A stretch of DNA of 64,000 nt from Diacronema lutheri (taxonomy: Eukaryota > Haptophyta > Pavlovophyceae > Pavlovales > Pavlovaceae), in contig JAGTXO010000043.1 of NCBI GenBank assembly GCA_019448385.1, positions 261,945 to 325,944 of the forward strand, written 5' to 3'. The notes below the pieces were generated by a model that ran no database searches, was not told the DNA's origin, and saw only the letters and a program-made list of their open reading frames with translations. Made by a program: the position numbers and the translations under genes. Position 1 is the stretch's first letter. The number at the start of each line of letters is the position of its first letter. This document shows, piece by piece, positions 30,866 through 44,500 of the stretch.

Positions 30866-33605
30866 TCAACGCCGGCCGCGCTTCGGCCCGCGCGCGCTGC
30901 CGCCGCCGGCACTGGCGCTGGCACTGGCGCTGGCAGCTCCGCGGGCGGGGGTGCGGGCGCGAGAGCCGCCGCCGCCACCGCCGCCGCGCCCGCCGCCGTC
31001 GTCGCCACCGCCGTCGCCGCCGCCGCCTCCCCCGCCGTCATCGTCGTCGTCGCCGCCGCCGCCTCCGTCGCCGTCGCCGTCGCCGTCGCCCTCGCCGCCG
31101 CCGCCGTCGCCGCTGCCATCGTCGTCGTCGTCGTCGTCGCCCTCGTCGTCGCCCTCGTCGTCGCCGTCGCACTCGTCGTCGCAGTCGTCGCCCTCGCCGT
31201 GCACCATGCGCTCCTCACGCTCCCACACCTCGCCGCGCGCCCACCAGGCGAGCACGAGGGCAAAGCGCTCAGGCGTCGACGTGGTGTCGCGCCCGGCCGC
31301 GTGCGCCGCCATGTCGTGCACGTCGTAGAAGATGTTGCGCGCGGCGTTGTAGTCGCGGTGCACGGGCTTCTTGCCGCCGTTGCACGCCGGGCAGATGACG
31401 AGCGCGTGCACCGTGCGCGTGCCGCCCTTTGCCACGGGCAGGCGCGGGTTCTGCGCGAGCTCCGCGCCGCAGCGCTGCAGCCTGCCGCCCTTGGCGAGCC
31501 GCGGCATCGAGCAGTGCATCGACGTGTACGGCTCGGGCACGAAGACGGCCGCGACGCCGCGCCGCCGCAGCTCGCGCAGCAGCCCCACCTGGAAGGCGGG
31601 CGGCGCGCCCTTGGGCTGCGCGCCCTTGTGGTCGCGCAGCCACTTGCCCACGCACACGAGCAGCCGGTCGCGCGTCACGCCGTCGACACAGTGCGCCGCG
31701 ATGAGCGCCTCGGCGACGCGCGCCGCGTTGGACCGCCCGCCGCTGTCGCGCCGCCAGCGCTCCTTCCGGCGCGCCGGCGCGTCGTACACGTGCTCGGCGG
31801 CGCGCTCGCGCACCCGCGCGCTCTCGCGGTGGAAGGCGATGTATTTGCCCGCGTCGAGCACCTTGGCGCTGTGCGCCTCGCCAAGCCGCGCCTCGTCCGC
31901 CTCCACGCTGAACTCCTCGCCGCGCCCGTCGGTGCGCACGCGCCGCCGCGCCGCGTTGGTCTTGGCCGTCTCGCGCGCAAAGCCCGCGGCGCGCGCGCGC
32001 GCGCGCTGCGTGAACTGCCGCCAGACGGCCGCCCGCCCGACGTGCGCAGAGTAGGTGGTGATGTTGCCCATGTTCGGGTCGGCCGCGACGACGACCGCCG
32101 CCTCGACGTCGATCGCCCGCCGCAGCTCGGAGCCGAGCGCGACGGCGATGCGCCCGTCCGGCCGGCGCCAGCGGTGCAGGACGCCCGAGCCGCCGGCCGG
32201 CGCCTGCGCCTTCGGCACGAGGACGGTCCCGACGGCGTGCACGGCGACGCCATCTGTCACCACCGACTTGACGGGCTGCCGGCCCGGGAGCGGCACGCGC
32301 GGCAGCGGCGCGAGGCCAACCCACGAGCGCCGCGCGTGCCACGGCAGATCGGCCGGCGGCCGCTCGCGCCCGGCGTAGTCGAAGACGCGGTTGGAGATGT
32401 CGAAGCGCGTCGCAAAGACCGCGTACCTGACGCGCACGTCCGACATCGGCGGGGTGTTGCCGTTTGTGCCTGTCCACTTGATCGGCTCGCCATCGTGGTC
32501 GCGCAGGTCCAGCGCCTTGAGCCGCGCGCGCAGCTCCTTGCGCTCGTCATCCGAAAGCGTCACCCAGATGGCGCTCGCGGCGAGGCGCACGTTGCGCGGC
32601 ACCTGCGCGCAGCGCGCGGCGCGCGAGCGCGCGGGCGCGTGACCAACCTGGCCGCGGGGCGGCGCGCACGGCGGCGGCGCGCGCGCTTGGGCGCTCGGCG
32701 GCGGCAGCGGCAGCCACGCCTCGCGCGCACATTGTGCGTGCGCAGCGGCGCCACATTGTACCGCGGCGGCCGTCCGGTCAGCTGCGTGTGGATGTGCGCG
32801 AGCCGGCAGAGCAGCGCCTGCCCCTCGGCCACGTGCTGCAGGGTGCGGATCTGCACGAGGAAGTAGCGCGTCGTGTGCCGGTCGTAGTTCCACCTTTTCG
32901 TGGGCGTGCACTTGTAGTCGATCTTGTGGAGGACCATGTCGGGCAGGTGGCGGTCGAGCGCGGCGGGGCAGCCGACGCGCGCGCCCTCCACGTCGCCGCG
33001 CAGCAGCCGCTCGCACAGCTCGCGCACGCGCGCGTTTCGCTGCATCTCGGGCAGCGCGACGAGCGCCTCGTCGCGCTCGACTGCCGCGCGGACGACGTCG
33101 CGGAGCAGCCCGTTCACGACGCGCGATGGATGCATCAGGCACGCGGTGGACACCTGCGTCGCCTCCGCCTCGAGGATCTCCGTGAGGCCCACCGCGCAGA
33201 CGGGCTGGACGCCCTCGGCCATCTCGCCGACGGCGCGCGCCGTCGCCGCCTTGGTCTGCGCGGCGGCTTGCTCGGCGGGCTTGCCTCGGGGCGCTGCACC
33301 GTACGTGCTCTCGTCCTTGTGCCAGCCGATGGCCGAGAAGATCGCACGGACGGTTCCCTTGTCCATCGTGGTCGACGTGTGCACGCTGGTCGACGGGCCG
33401 CCCGACGCCGCGCCGACGGCCTGCGCGCTCGCCACCGCAGCCTCGTCGCGCACCACCTTGTTGATGACGCGGTACGCCTGTGTCGTGAGCCTGTGCACGG
33501 CCGCCGCGATGCGCCGCAGCTCCTTCCGCGCACCGGGCTGCGCCGTCACCGCCTGCGGCCCCGCGTTGAGCGTCGAGCGCTTGACCACGAAGCCCGGGAG
33601 CACGC
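30866..33605 (-). other. Fanzor (eukaryotic TnpB-like) nuclease region
   Basis: The last roughly 870 residues of the giant gene. The start is near FVVKRSTLNAG, with the helical N-terminal region usual in Fanzors, then YNVAPLRTHN|VPRNVRLAASAIWVTL spanning intron 2. RuvC-I is VVVAADPNMGN (Asp codon about 32078-32080), RuvC-II VPEPYTSMHC (Glu about 31532-31534) and RuvC-III VHRDYNAARNI (Asp about 31352-31354). Between RuvC-II and -III lie HC, RCG and CPAC, a zinc-ribbon pattern. Fanzors are RNA-guided DNA nucleases descended from IS200/IS605 TnpB. All three acidic residues are present, so activity is plausible. Confidence 0.85.
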
Positions 33606-36600
33606 TGACGCGCGTGCGCGCCGTCGCGCCGCCGGCGGCGCGCGCGCTCGGCGCAGCGGGCTCGTCCACGCGCGCGCGCTCGACGCCGCGCGCGCGGGGA
33701 ACGCTCGGCGCGCGCGCGCCCGCGGCGTCGCGCGCGCTCGCGGCGGCACCCGCCGCGGCGCGCTTGCCCGCGGCGCCCGACTCGCCGTGCGCGCGAAGCG
33801 GCGCCGACGCCAATGCCGACGCCGCGCCCGCGCCGCCGCTGCCGCTGCCCGATACGCCCGCGCGCCGCTTCTGCTCGTCGCGCGTCTTGCGGAACTGGGC
33901 GACGAGGTCGCTGCTCACGTTGGCCTCAGGCTCCCACGTGTCGGCGCTCTCGTCGTAGCCCCGCCACCTGATCCGGAACTGGAACGTCACCTTCTTGCCC
34001 GCCTTGCGGCGCTCGTCGACGACCGCCTCGACCTCGTACGTGCGCGCCTCCTCGTCGACGCTCGCGCCCGCCGCGCTCGCGCCCGTGTCCGGCCACCCAG
34101 CGACCGTGCCGCCCAGCCTCTCGGCGGCCGCGCGCAGCTGCCGCTCGCGCTGGGCGGCCGCGGCGCCTCGCGCGACCAGCGCGGGCAGCATGCCCGCGCC
34201 GCCCGCGAGGCCGTGCGCGCCGACGCTGGCGGTCATCAGCGCGTCGAGGCACGCGAACGTTGCGAGCGCACGCGCGCCATCGTCGCCGCCGCGCGGCTGC
34301 GAGCGCACGACGGGCGATGGCCGCGGCTCCCCCTCGGCCGCGAGCAGCGGCCAGATCGCACTGGCCAGCGCGACGGCATGCGCGCCGACCGCGACGGCCA
34401 CGTCCGCGTCGAGCGGCGCAAAGTCGTAGCGCACGAGCGCGGCCGGGCGCGAGTCGTCCGTCGGCCGGTCGGCGACGAGCAGCCCGACCGGGCGCGGCGG
34501 CTCGCCGGACGGCGCGGCGACGGGCACGCAGAGGAGCACGACGAGCAGGCGCGGCGTGCCGCCGAGCAGCGCGCGCGCGGCATCCGCCCCGTCGGCTCCG
34601 CCGCGCGCGGCCGCGGCGAGCAGCTCGGCCGCGCGCGTCGGGCCCAGCGCCGTGCGCGCGTCCTTGCGCGCGCGTGCGCGGGCCGTGTACGCGGCGCAGG
34701 CGTCGTCGAGCACCGCCGCGCTGGGCGCGGTGCCAGTCGTCGCCCACGCGCGCAGCGCGTCGCGCACCCGCGTGACGATCGCCTGGTCGACCGCCGCCTC
34801 GCCGGCAGCGTGCGCCGGCGCGCACGCCGGCGGTGCGGCGGCAGGCGCGAGCGCGGGCGCGCCGTCGGCGCCGTCAACGCCGACGGCGCCGTCGGCGCGC
34901 CGCCACGCGAGCTTCGCCTCGATCTGCTGCCGGACGGCGTGGCAGTGCCGGTCGATGCCGCGCGCGTCGTCGAGCGCGGCCAGCGCGTCCTCAGCGGCGG
35001 GACGGCCGCTCGCGTCCGCGACGGCCTGCAGGCAGAGCAGCGCGGCCGCACGCGCGTTGCACGCGCTCTGCAGCTCGGGCGCGAGCGCGAGCTCGAGCTC
35101 GAGCGGCGACGCGCCTCGCGCCGCGGCGATCGCGTCCATCAGCACGTCCAACCGCTGCACCAGCGCCCTGTGCGCGTCGCGCGGCGCGCCCGTCGACGGC
35201 GCGCGCGAGCGCGTCGCCAGGAGCCCGAGCGCGCGCGCCGGCGCGCCCGCCGGCGTGTGCAGCACGAGCAGCGCCGCGCCCGCCAAGCTCGCGTTGCGCG
35301 TGACGAGCGCGAAGATGCGCGTCGCCTCGTGCGCGCCCACCGACGCCCAGATCGCAGCGCGATCGGCGTCCGTCTGCGCGTCGCACAGGTCGCGCACGTC
35401 GTCCGGCGCGAGCAGCGCGCCGCCGCCGGCGGAGCGCGCGACGATCGCCCGCGCCTCCGCCACGAAGACGGCCTGCGGCAGGTCGGCGTGGCGCGCGTCG
35501 ACGATGGCGCGCGTCGCGTGCACGCCGAGCTCCACGCCGCGGTAGAAGGCGCGCGCGTTGGCCGCGCGCGCGTGCGCCGGCCGTCCGTCCGCGTTGCGCC
35601 TCGCGCGCGCCTGCTTGCTCGTGCGCGCGAGGCCGTCGCGTGGCGGTGGCGGCAGCGTGGCGAGGAAGCGCGCGGCGGGCGGCGGCGCGCGCACGCCGCG
35701 CTGCCGCCGTGCGATGGCCGCGAGCCGCCGGCCCGCCGCGCTGCCGCCCGCGCCGACGTGCTGCCGGCGGCCGAGCGCCGCCGGTGGCGGCGGCGGCGGC
35801 GGCGCGGCGGCGGGCGGCGGCGCGACGGCGGGCGGCGGCGCGGCGGCGGGCGGCGGCGCGGCGGTGGGCGGCGGCGCGGCGGCGGGCGGCAGCGGCGGCG
35901 GCGCGGCGGCGACGGCAGCACCAGTCGGCTTGTCCGCCCACGCACCCGAGACGCTGTCCCAGGCCTTGCCCGGTGGCGCGCGCCCACGCGGCCGCGGGTG
36001 GCGGGCTCGAGCGGCGGGGGGCGGGCGGCCGGCGCGCCAGTCGAAGACAGGTGCAACCGTGGCGGCAGGCGCCGAGTGCAGCGCGTCGGTCACAGAGCGC
36101 GTGGTGCGCGCGGCGACCGTGGCGCGCATGGCGGGCGGGCGGTGAGCAGCGCCCGCCGGCGCGCCGGCGGGCGCGGCAGCCGGCGCGCCGGCGGGCGCGG
36201 CCGCCTCGAGCCCGGCGGAGGCGCCGCGCTTGCGCTTGCGCGTGCCGCCGCGCGTGCGCCTGCGCGCGCGCCCGCCGCGCGCCCGTGCGGCCTGCGCGTC
36301 GCCAGCCGCGTCGCCGGCCGCGTCGCCGCGCCGCACGTAGACGATCGCGAACGCCTCCTCGCCGGTCCCGTCGACGCCGCCGCGCGCGCGGCGTAGGACC
36401 GACCGCCACTGCAGCCGCCGCGCGCGGCCGGGCTCGCACGCAAACCAGCGCCCACCGCGCCTGACGACGGCCACAAAGTCGTCGTCGCGCCGCCCGCGCC
36501 GGCGCGTGCGCAGCAGCACGCACTGCACGTCGAGCCAGCCCTCGTGCCAGTCGGCCGTGCTGGGGGCGACGCGAATCGACTGCGGGAGCTCGACGCCAAA

Positions 36601-39600
36601 GCCGGCGAGGCGCACGATGTGCGCGACGATGACGCTCGAAATGGCGGGGGCGCTCGACGGGTCGTCCGCTGCAGCGAGCACCGCCTCGCCCCAGTGCTCA
36701 CGCGTGACGCAATCCGCGTCCTCGACGTGCACGTGCGCCACGCTCGCGCCGAGCTGGTGCAGCAACGCGCAGATGTCGGCGTCGACCGTCCTCTCCTCCT
36801 CGGCCGCCTCGGCCGTGCCGCGGGCGGCGGCGTCGCCCGCCGGCTGCCCGAGGTACGCGATCGCCCGCTCGACGGCCGCGCCCTCCGCACGCGCTGCGCT
36901 GTCGATCGCCGCATTGCCGACGGGCGCGCGCAGCGCCGCGATCGCGTCTTGCAACGCCGTCGCGTCGCCCGTCGCCGCCGCCGCCGTCACCGCCGCCGCG
37001 CTCGCGGTGCCGTGCGCGACGGCGTGCAGCGCGGCGGCGCGCGCGGCGGGGATGCGCCCGTCCAGCGCGAGCACGAGCGGCGGCCCGGCCGGCGTCTGCT
37101 GCCGCCGGTGCCGCCGGCTCGCAGCCGGGTGGTCGGCGCGCGCGCGCTCGAGCCGCGCGCGCCGCTCGACGACGCGCGCCCAGAAGGCCTGCACCCTCGG
37201 CTGCGCGAATGCAAGCCAGCCGGCGCCGCGCGTCACGACGTGCACGACGATCCGGTCCTCGTGCCTGAGGTACTGCACGTAGAGCGCTTTGCTCACGCCG
37301 AGGACGTGCATGCCGAGCTGCAGCTGATCGCGGTGCGGCTGCGGCGGCCCGTCCTCGTGCGCCGTGGCGCCCGCCTTGGTGAGCGTCTTCACCTCGACGA
37401 GGACCTGCTCGTTGTTTTCGGGGAGGATGGCGAGCCCGTCCGGCGAGAAGGCGAACGGCGCGCTCTTGTCGTGCGGGTCCGCACGCACCATCGGCAGGTT
37501 GCACACGACGGTGATGCCGTACGCGGCCGCCAGCTTGCGCAGCGCGACGGCCTCGCCGAGGATGCCCGCGGTCGTCGCCTTGGTCCGCACCTCGCGCCGC
37601 CGCCGGTGCACGTACTCGTCGGTGAGCGTCTCGTGCGCGACGCCGGCGTTGTCGTTCACGACGTCGCCAACCTTGCTGCCCGTGACCTCCTCCCATCGCT
37701 CGTCGTGCCAGCGCGGGCTGCGCTGCGCGGGCGCGCCCGCGCCGACGGCGTCGAGCACGCGGCGCAGCGCTGTGCCGTCGGGCGCAGCAGGCACGCGCGC
37801 GCGGTCCTGGGCCTCGCGAGCGTCGAGGACGCAGCCCGTAGTGGAATGTTGGGGTAGGTCGAGCTTGCTCGCCTCGCCGTAGCGGCTCTCCAGCTGGCGC
37901 GGTGCGTCGGCAGGGCCGCCGTCCGTGCGCGCACCCGACGCGCCCGCCAGTGCACGGGGCGCAGCGTCCGAGGCGCCCGCCGCGCCCGCGCCGCCGCCAA
38001 TCGCGCCAGCGCACGCGCGCGCCGCGACCTGCGGACGGCCAGCCGCAGGGACCTCGTCCGCTCGGCCGGCCGCTGCGTCGGCCGTCCGCTTGGCCACCTC
38101 GCGCACGTCTCCGAGCGCGAGCGTGGCTGGCGCCGTCCAGCTCCCGTTGCGTTTGTCCCAAAATTTGAGCAGCCCGCCAAGGAAGGGCGTGCCCGTCGGG
38201 CGGTCCTCGGGCACCTCCGCCAGGATCGCGTCGACGCGCAGCGCGGCCGCCACATCGCAGAACGCGCGCGCGGCGCGCGCCATCCGCTCGGCGCGCGCGC
38301 CGCCGTCGTCCGCCGCGCGGCGGATGGCGTGGCTCACGTGCGCGACGCGGAGCGAGACGACGGCGTGCGCCGGCGCGTCGGCGCCCGTGCCGAGCGTGTG
38401 CCGCCGGATGGCCAGCTGCCCATCGCCCATGCGCGGCGGCAGCGACGCGCACGCCGCGACGGTCGTCGTGCCGGCCGCGCTGTCGCACAGCCAGCTCGCC
38501 TCGCCGCCGCCCGCAAACTCAAAGGTCGCGAAGCCCTCGCGGCCGAAAAGCGCGACGAAGTGGTCGAGCACCGCCTTGTTGATCGCGCGCGCCGCCGGCC
38601 GCGTCGATGCGCCGCGGGCAGCGCCACCCGCCGCGCCGCGCGCATCGCTGCACGTCGCAGGGCAGGTGCAGCCGGACGCGCGCACGCCGTCCGACCGCGT
38701 CCGCGGCAGCTCGAGCTCGCGCACCTTGGGGCAGAACCAGAGCGGGTTGGACGCCTCGAGGCACAGCACGACGAGCCGCCCGTCCGTGCCGGCCAGCGCG
38801 CGCGCGTCGCGCAGCAGCTCGACGGCGAGCTCGGACGTCGCCGCGTGCACCGCCGGCTCGCCCGTCGCGCGGTCGGGCGGGAAGAGGCCGCCGCCGACGA
38901 GCGGGCTGGGGCAGCGGCCGAGCATTACGAGCAGCGGCGGCGGCGGCGTCTGCGGCGCCTGCTGCCCGACCGCAGCCGCCGTCAGCCCGGCCAGGTCGGA
39001 GCTCGTGCGGAGGGCCTTGAGCGCGACGCGCGAGCCGGTGCCCGCCTGCTCGGAAAACGTGGCGAGCATGGCGCACGTGCTCGCCCTCGCGCCGCACTGC
39101 CAGCTGACGCGCGCGAGGAGGCCTTCCAGCGTGTCGTTTTCGCGCGGCCGCGTGACCGCGTCGAGCGCCGCCGGGCCGAGCTGGAGGCTGCCGGGCGTGA
39201 CGCACAGCACCGCCTCGTGGTAGGCGCGCAGCAGCTCCCTCGGCAGCTGCTCGGCGGGCGTCGCCGCCTGCTCGCCCACCCACCGTACACCGTGGCCGCC
39301 GTCGCCCGCGCCCGCGAGCCGGACCGCCGGCCCGCCCGTGATCGCCGAGGTCGGTGGCGTGCCGAGCGCGTCGACGAGCGCGCGCACGGGCGCGACACGC
39401 CTGCGCGCAGCGTCCGCGCCGACGGCGAGCGCGGCGATCTGAGCGCCCTCCCATGCGCGCTCCCTCGCGTCGTCCCGCGCGGCCGCCGGCGCGGCGCCCG
39501 GCCGCGCGCCGGGCGGCACCGCGCACGCCGCCGCGACGACCTCCGCGCGCGCGCCGGCGGCGTCGGGCGCGTGCAGCTGCGCGAGCGCGCCAAAGAGCGC

Positions 39601-41419
39601 GGCGGCCGAGCGGTAGCGGCCGTGCGCCGCGACGAGCGCGTAGAGCACGCGCAGCGCGGCCACGCCCGCCTGGTCGGGCGCGTCGCCAGCGATGCGCCCG
39701 ACCTCCCACGTGCGCGTGGGCGGCGGGCTGCCGTCGGCCGGGTCCGGACGCAGCGCCCACGCGCGCTCGACGATCGCGTTGAACACGTCGCGCGCGGCGC
39801 CCTCGTCAAACTCGGCGGCGCCCGCCGCGTGCGCGCACCACCCGTGCACGCGCGACGTGGGCGCATCCACGGCGCGCTGCACGACGAGCACCGCCGGCCG
39901 GTCGACGCAGCCGAGGCTCACCGCCGCGTGCTTGCCCTCGAGCAGCGCCGCCGCCGCAGCCTCGACCAAGGCGTCACCAGGCGCGTCGCCGACGACGACG
40001 GCACAGCCGTCGCCGTACTCGGCCTGCATCGCGGCGACGCACGACGCGACAAAGTCGCCGCCCGCGGCCGCCGCGTGTCGCGCCGCCAGCATCCGGCGCG
40101 CGATGGCAAGCCAGACGTACTCGGCCGGCGCGCGCGCGGCGCGCGCGCGAGGCGCGCCGGCCGCGCCGCGTGCGCCAGCGCGTGCGCCTCCAGCGGCCGC
40201 AACGGCCGAGGCGGCTGGAGCGGCGGTGAGCGTGCGCCGCGCGCGCTTCGCCGGCCGCGCGATGGGCGATGCACCCGCCGTCGCACCGCCCGCAGCAGCC
40301 GGTGCGGCCGCCACAGCGCCCGCCGCGACGCCACTCGTCACGACGCCCGTGGCGGGCGGCGCGGCGTCGGACGCGGCCGCCTCGACGGGCGTCGCGCAAC
40401 TACCGCCAGCGGTCGCGGACGCGCCCGGCGACGCGTCGGCGAGGAGGTGGCGCAGCACGCCGCGCGCGAGCGCGACTCGCACGGCGAGCGTCAGCGCGCG
40501 CAGGCGGTCGGAAGGCGAGGCGTCGCGCTCGGCGTCGGCGGACGTGGCGGCAGCAGGCGGGGCGGCGGGCGGCGCGGCGGCGGACTGGGCGGCCGCCGGC
40601 GCAACCTCGTCGGCCTTGGCCAGCCAGACGAGCCCGGCGACTGCGAGCACGACGCTGTACGCGCCGACATCGTCACCCGCAACGCGCGCCAGCCGGGCGT
40701 GGGCGTCGGCCTCGGACACGGCGACGCGGAAGAGCACGTCGTCGCGGGCAGCTTGCTCGGCAAACTGACGCAGCTGCTTGGCCATCGTCACGCCGGCGAC
40801 GCACGCCTCGCCCGCCTCTGCCTCGACCTGCTCGTCCTGGCCGATGGCGGACGCGCCGGCCTCGGCGCCACCGTCGAGTGTCCGGCGGCGCTCGAGGGCA
40901 AAGCCACGCACACAGACGCTCTGGAGGCCGCCGAGCGCGCCCGCCTTCTCGTGCAGCGCGCACGACAGCTCGACCACCGAGTCCACGCGCGTCGCGGCGG
41001 CGCCCCCCCGCTCGCCGCGCGTGGGCGCGCGCACGACGAACACCGTGAATTGCGCGCGCTTCGCCGCGCGCGCCGACGCGCACGCGTGCTTCAGGAGCCG
41101 GCAAAGCGCGGGCCTTTGCGCCGCTGCGCCCCGCGTGCACAGCAGCAGTTGGCCGCGCTCGTCGCCCAGCTCCTGCTCGATGGCGGCCTCGAGCGCGTCG
41201 TCCGTCAAATCGCCGTGCTCCGTCGAGGCGAGCGCGCGCGCAGCCGCGAGCGCCAGCTCGCCTGCGCCCGCGCGCCGCCGGCGGCGCGCACCGGCGGGCG
41301 CGTGCGGCGCCGACGCGTGTGACGACGCCGCCGCGTCCGCGCGCGCACACGCGGCGCGCAACGCCTCACGCGCCGAGGCGGCCGCGCGCGCCCTGGGCGC
41401 GAGCCTCAAGAACGTGCGC

Positions 41420-41503
<84 letters not shown>

Positions 41504-44500
41504 TCGCCCGCGTCGCCGGCCGGCGGCGGCGGTGGCGGCGGTGACGGCGCGGCCACGGCGGCGGCAGCAGCGGCGGCGGCGGCGGTGGCGGCGGCGGCGG
41601 CGCCCAGCGCGGGCGGCGGCGGCGTGGCGGCGGCGGTGGCGGCGGCGGTGACGCCAGCGGCGGCCTTGGCGACGCGCGTCTGCGGCGGCGCTTCGGCGCG
41701 ATCGGGGCTGCCCCCGCCACGCACCGCGCTCGTGCCCGCGCAGACGCCGCCCGGCGCACGATCGCTGGCCGCGCCGGTCAGCGCGACGCGGAGGCGCTCG
41801 CCGACAGCGTACATGTCCGCCACGCTGAACGTGCGCGGCGCGGACGAGCAGCCCGCCGCGGCGAGCGCGTCGTTGAGCGCGCCCACTATCGCGAGGCCGC
41901 ACGTCGCGCCACGCTGCGCCGCCTCGTCGAGCAGCCGCGCGCGGCGCACGCGCGAAATGTCGAGACCCGCCGCGTGCAGCGTGGCAGTTATCGCCGTGGC
42001 GAGCACGAGCGCCCGCCTGCAGGGCGACGCGAGCGTGTCGACGAGCACCGCGTCGTAGCGACGCTCGCCCGCGCGCGCGACGCGCACAAGGCGCAACGCG
42101 GTGAAATGGCCGGAGGCGAGCTGCGCGCCGTCGTCACCGCCCGCGCCGCCGCGCTCGTCCGACGGGCTCCACACGCCGATGACAGCCTGCGTCGTCGCCT
42201 CGCTGCGCAGGCGGTGCAGCAGCGCGGCGCGCTCGGCGCCGTCCTGGAACACCGCGGGTTGCGCGGCGAGCGGCACGTGGCAGACATGCCCGCCGCCGGC
42301 CTGCCCGTGCACGCGTAGCACGACCTCGCAGCACGCGTCGACGGTTGAGGCGAGCATGTCGCCGCTGGCGATGCGCTCCACCTCTGCCTGCGGGAGGCCG
42401 GCGCTCGCGGCGGCGGAGGCCAGCCGGCGCGCAGCCGCGTCGCCCGCCCACGCAAGCAGCGCCGAGTTGGCGGGTTGGAGGGGAAGCTCAAGGGCGGCTG
42501 GTTCGGTGGCGGTAGCCTCGTTGGCAACGGGCACGTTGGCGGTGCGCACGTTGGCGGCGGGCGCGGCGGCGATGGCTGGTGGGGCGGAGGACACGCCCGC
42601 GGCGGCAGGCGCGGACGCGACAGCGGCAGCGGCTAGCGGGGCGGGGAAAACGCCGTCGGTGGCTGGCGCGGAGGCGAGTGCAGGAGCAACTAGTGGGGCG
42701 GGAAAATCGGCGGCAGGCGCGAAGGCGGATGCAGCAGCGGCTAGTGCGGCGGGGAAAACACCGTCGGCGGCAGGCGCGAAGGCGGATGCAGGAGCGCCCA
42801 GCGGGGCGCAGAAAACACCGTCGGCGGCAGGCGCGAAGGCGACAGCAGCAGTGGCCAGTGGAGCGGAGGCGCAGGGCCACGCGCGCGCCAGCCGTGCAAG
42901 CCCAAGCCGCGCGCGAGCGACGCACGCGCCGATGGCCGAGGCGGCGGCGCAGGCCACGACGTGGCCTGGCACCGGTGTGGCCAGCCGCTCGCGGGTGTGC
43001 ACGTCGAGCCGCGCCCCACGCCAAGAGCGGCGGCGCGCTGAACGGAGGCGCGCGACCCCGATCGATCCGCCCGCGCACGCGCGCGCCGGCTCAGTGTGGC
43101 CAACGCGCGCCGCTATGCAAGGCGCGCGCGCGATAACGGCGGCTGTCGGCCGTGGCGTGCGCGTGGCGGCGCCGCGGCGACGGGCGCGGCACACGAGCCG
43201 CTCGGGCGCGCCGCCGCCGCGCGGCACGATGTCGAGCAGCACGGTCACGCCGCGCGCGCGCGCGACCGCCGTGCACGCGAGCCGCACGGGCAGCGGCGGC
43301 CCGTCCGGGCGCGCGAGCGCCGCCACCTCGGCGTCGGTGAGGCTGTGCAGCTCGCGGCGCGCGCGCGCGAACGCGGCGATGTCCGCGCGCAGCTCCGCGT
43401 CCGTGCCGAGCGCGGCACGCGCGTGCACGGGGAGCGACGCGCGCAGCGCGTGGAGCACGCCGCCGCGCGCGCCGCGCGGCGCCGGCGCGCGCTCGCGCTC
43501 AGCGCGCGCGGCGCGCGTGAGCTCGCGCACCGCGCGCGCGAGATTGCGCCGCGCGGCCGCGACGGGAGGGCTAGGTGCGCGCGCGCGCCGGTTGTAGCGC
43601 GGCCGCGCCGAGTCGAGGGGCGGCGGACGCGGTGCGTACGCCGCGGCGCGGCCCGCGCGCCAAAAGGCCGGCGGCGGGCGCAGCTCCGTCGCGTCGACCG
43701 CGGCCGCGAGCGCGCCGAGCGCGGCGTCGCTGTCGCCCGCCGCGTCGGCCGCGTCGACGAGCACGAAGAGCGCGCCGAGCGCGCGCGACGCGGCCGCCTG
43801 CGCGGCGGTGGGGCGGGCGCAGGCAGCGACGCATGCGGCCGCCATGCCGCGCGCCGCGGCGAACGCCGGTGACGTGACGGCCGCGCCGATGGCAACGGCG
43901 GCGGCGGCGACGGTCGAGGCGGCAGCGCCGGCGACGGAGGTGGCAGCGGCGGCGGCGCTTGCCATCGCGCGGCGCGCGAGACGCGAGGCGCCACCGACCG
44001 CCGCCGCCGCAGCGCGCGCTGCGCGCGCGCCGGTGGCGCGCATCGTCGCCGCGCCAGGCGCCGCCGCGCCGACGCCGCCGGCGCCCGCGCCGTCGCCGCT
44101 CTCGGCCGTGCAGGGCTCCGATGGCGAACCCGGCGTGCGCTGGCGCGTGATGCGCGCGCCGAGGCGCGCGCTCCGCGCCGCGCGGCCGGCGACGTCGGGG
44201 AAGCGCCGTGCGCGCGCCGCGCGCAGGCCACGCGCGCGCGGCGGCGCACCGACAGGCGCCGAGCGCCGCGGCGCGCACGCCGGCGCGTCGCTGTCGGGTT
44301 GCGCAGCGCGCGCGCGGGAACTCGGCGCGGCGTGTGCGGGCGGCGGGCGCGCGCCCGCGCGGCGCAGAGGCGCGAGGCGCCGGCCGCAGACGAGGCGTGT
44401 GCGCAACCAGGACGGCGAGGGCCGCAGGGCGCCGTCGACGTCGCGCATCGGCGGGCCGCGAGCCCGCCGCGCAGCCGTGCGGCGCGCGCGAGGCGCTCGG

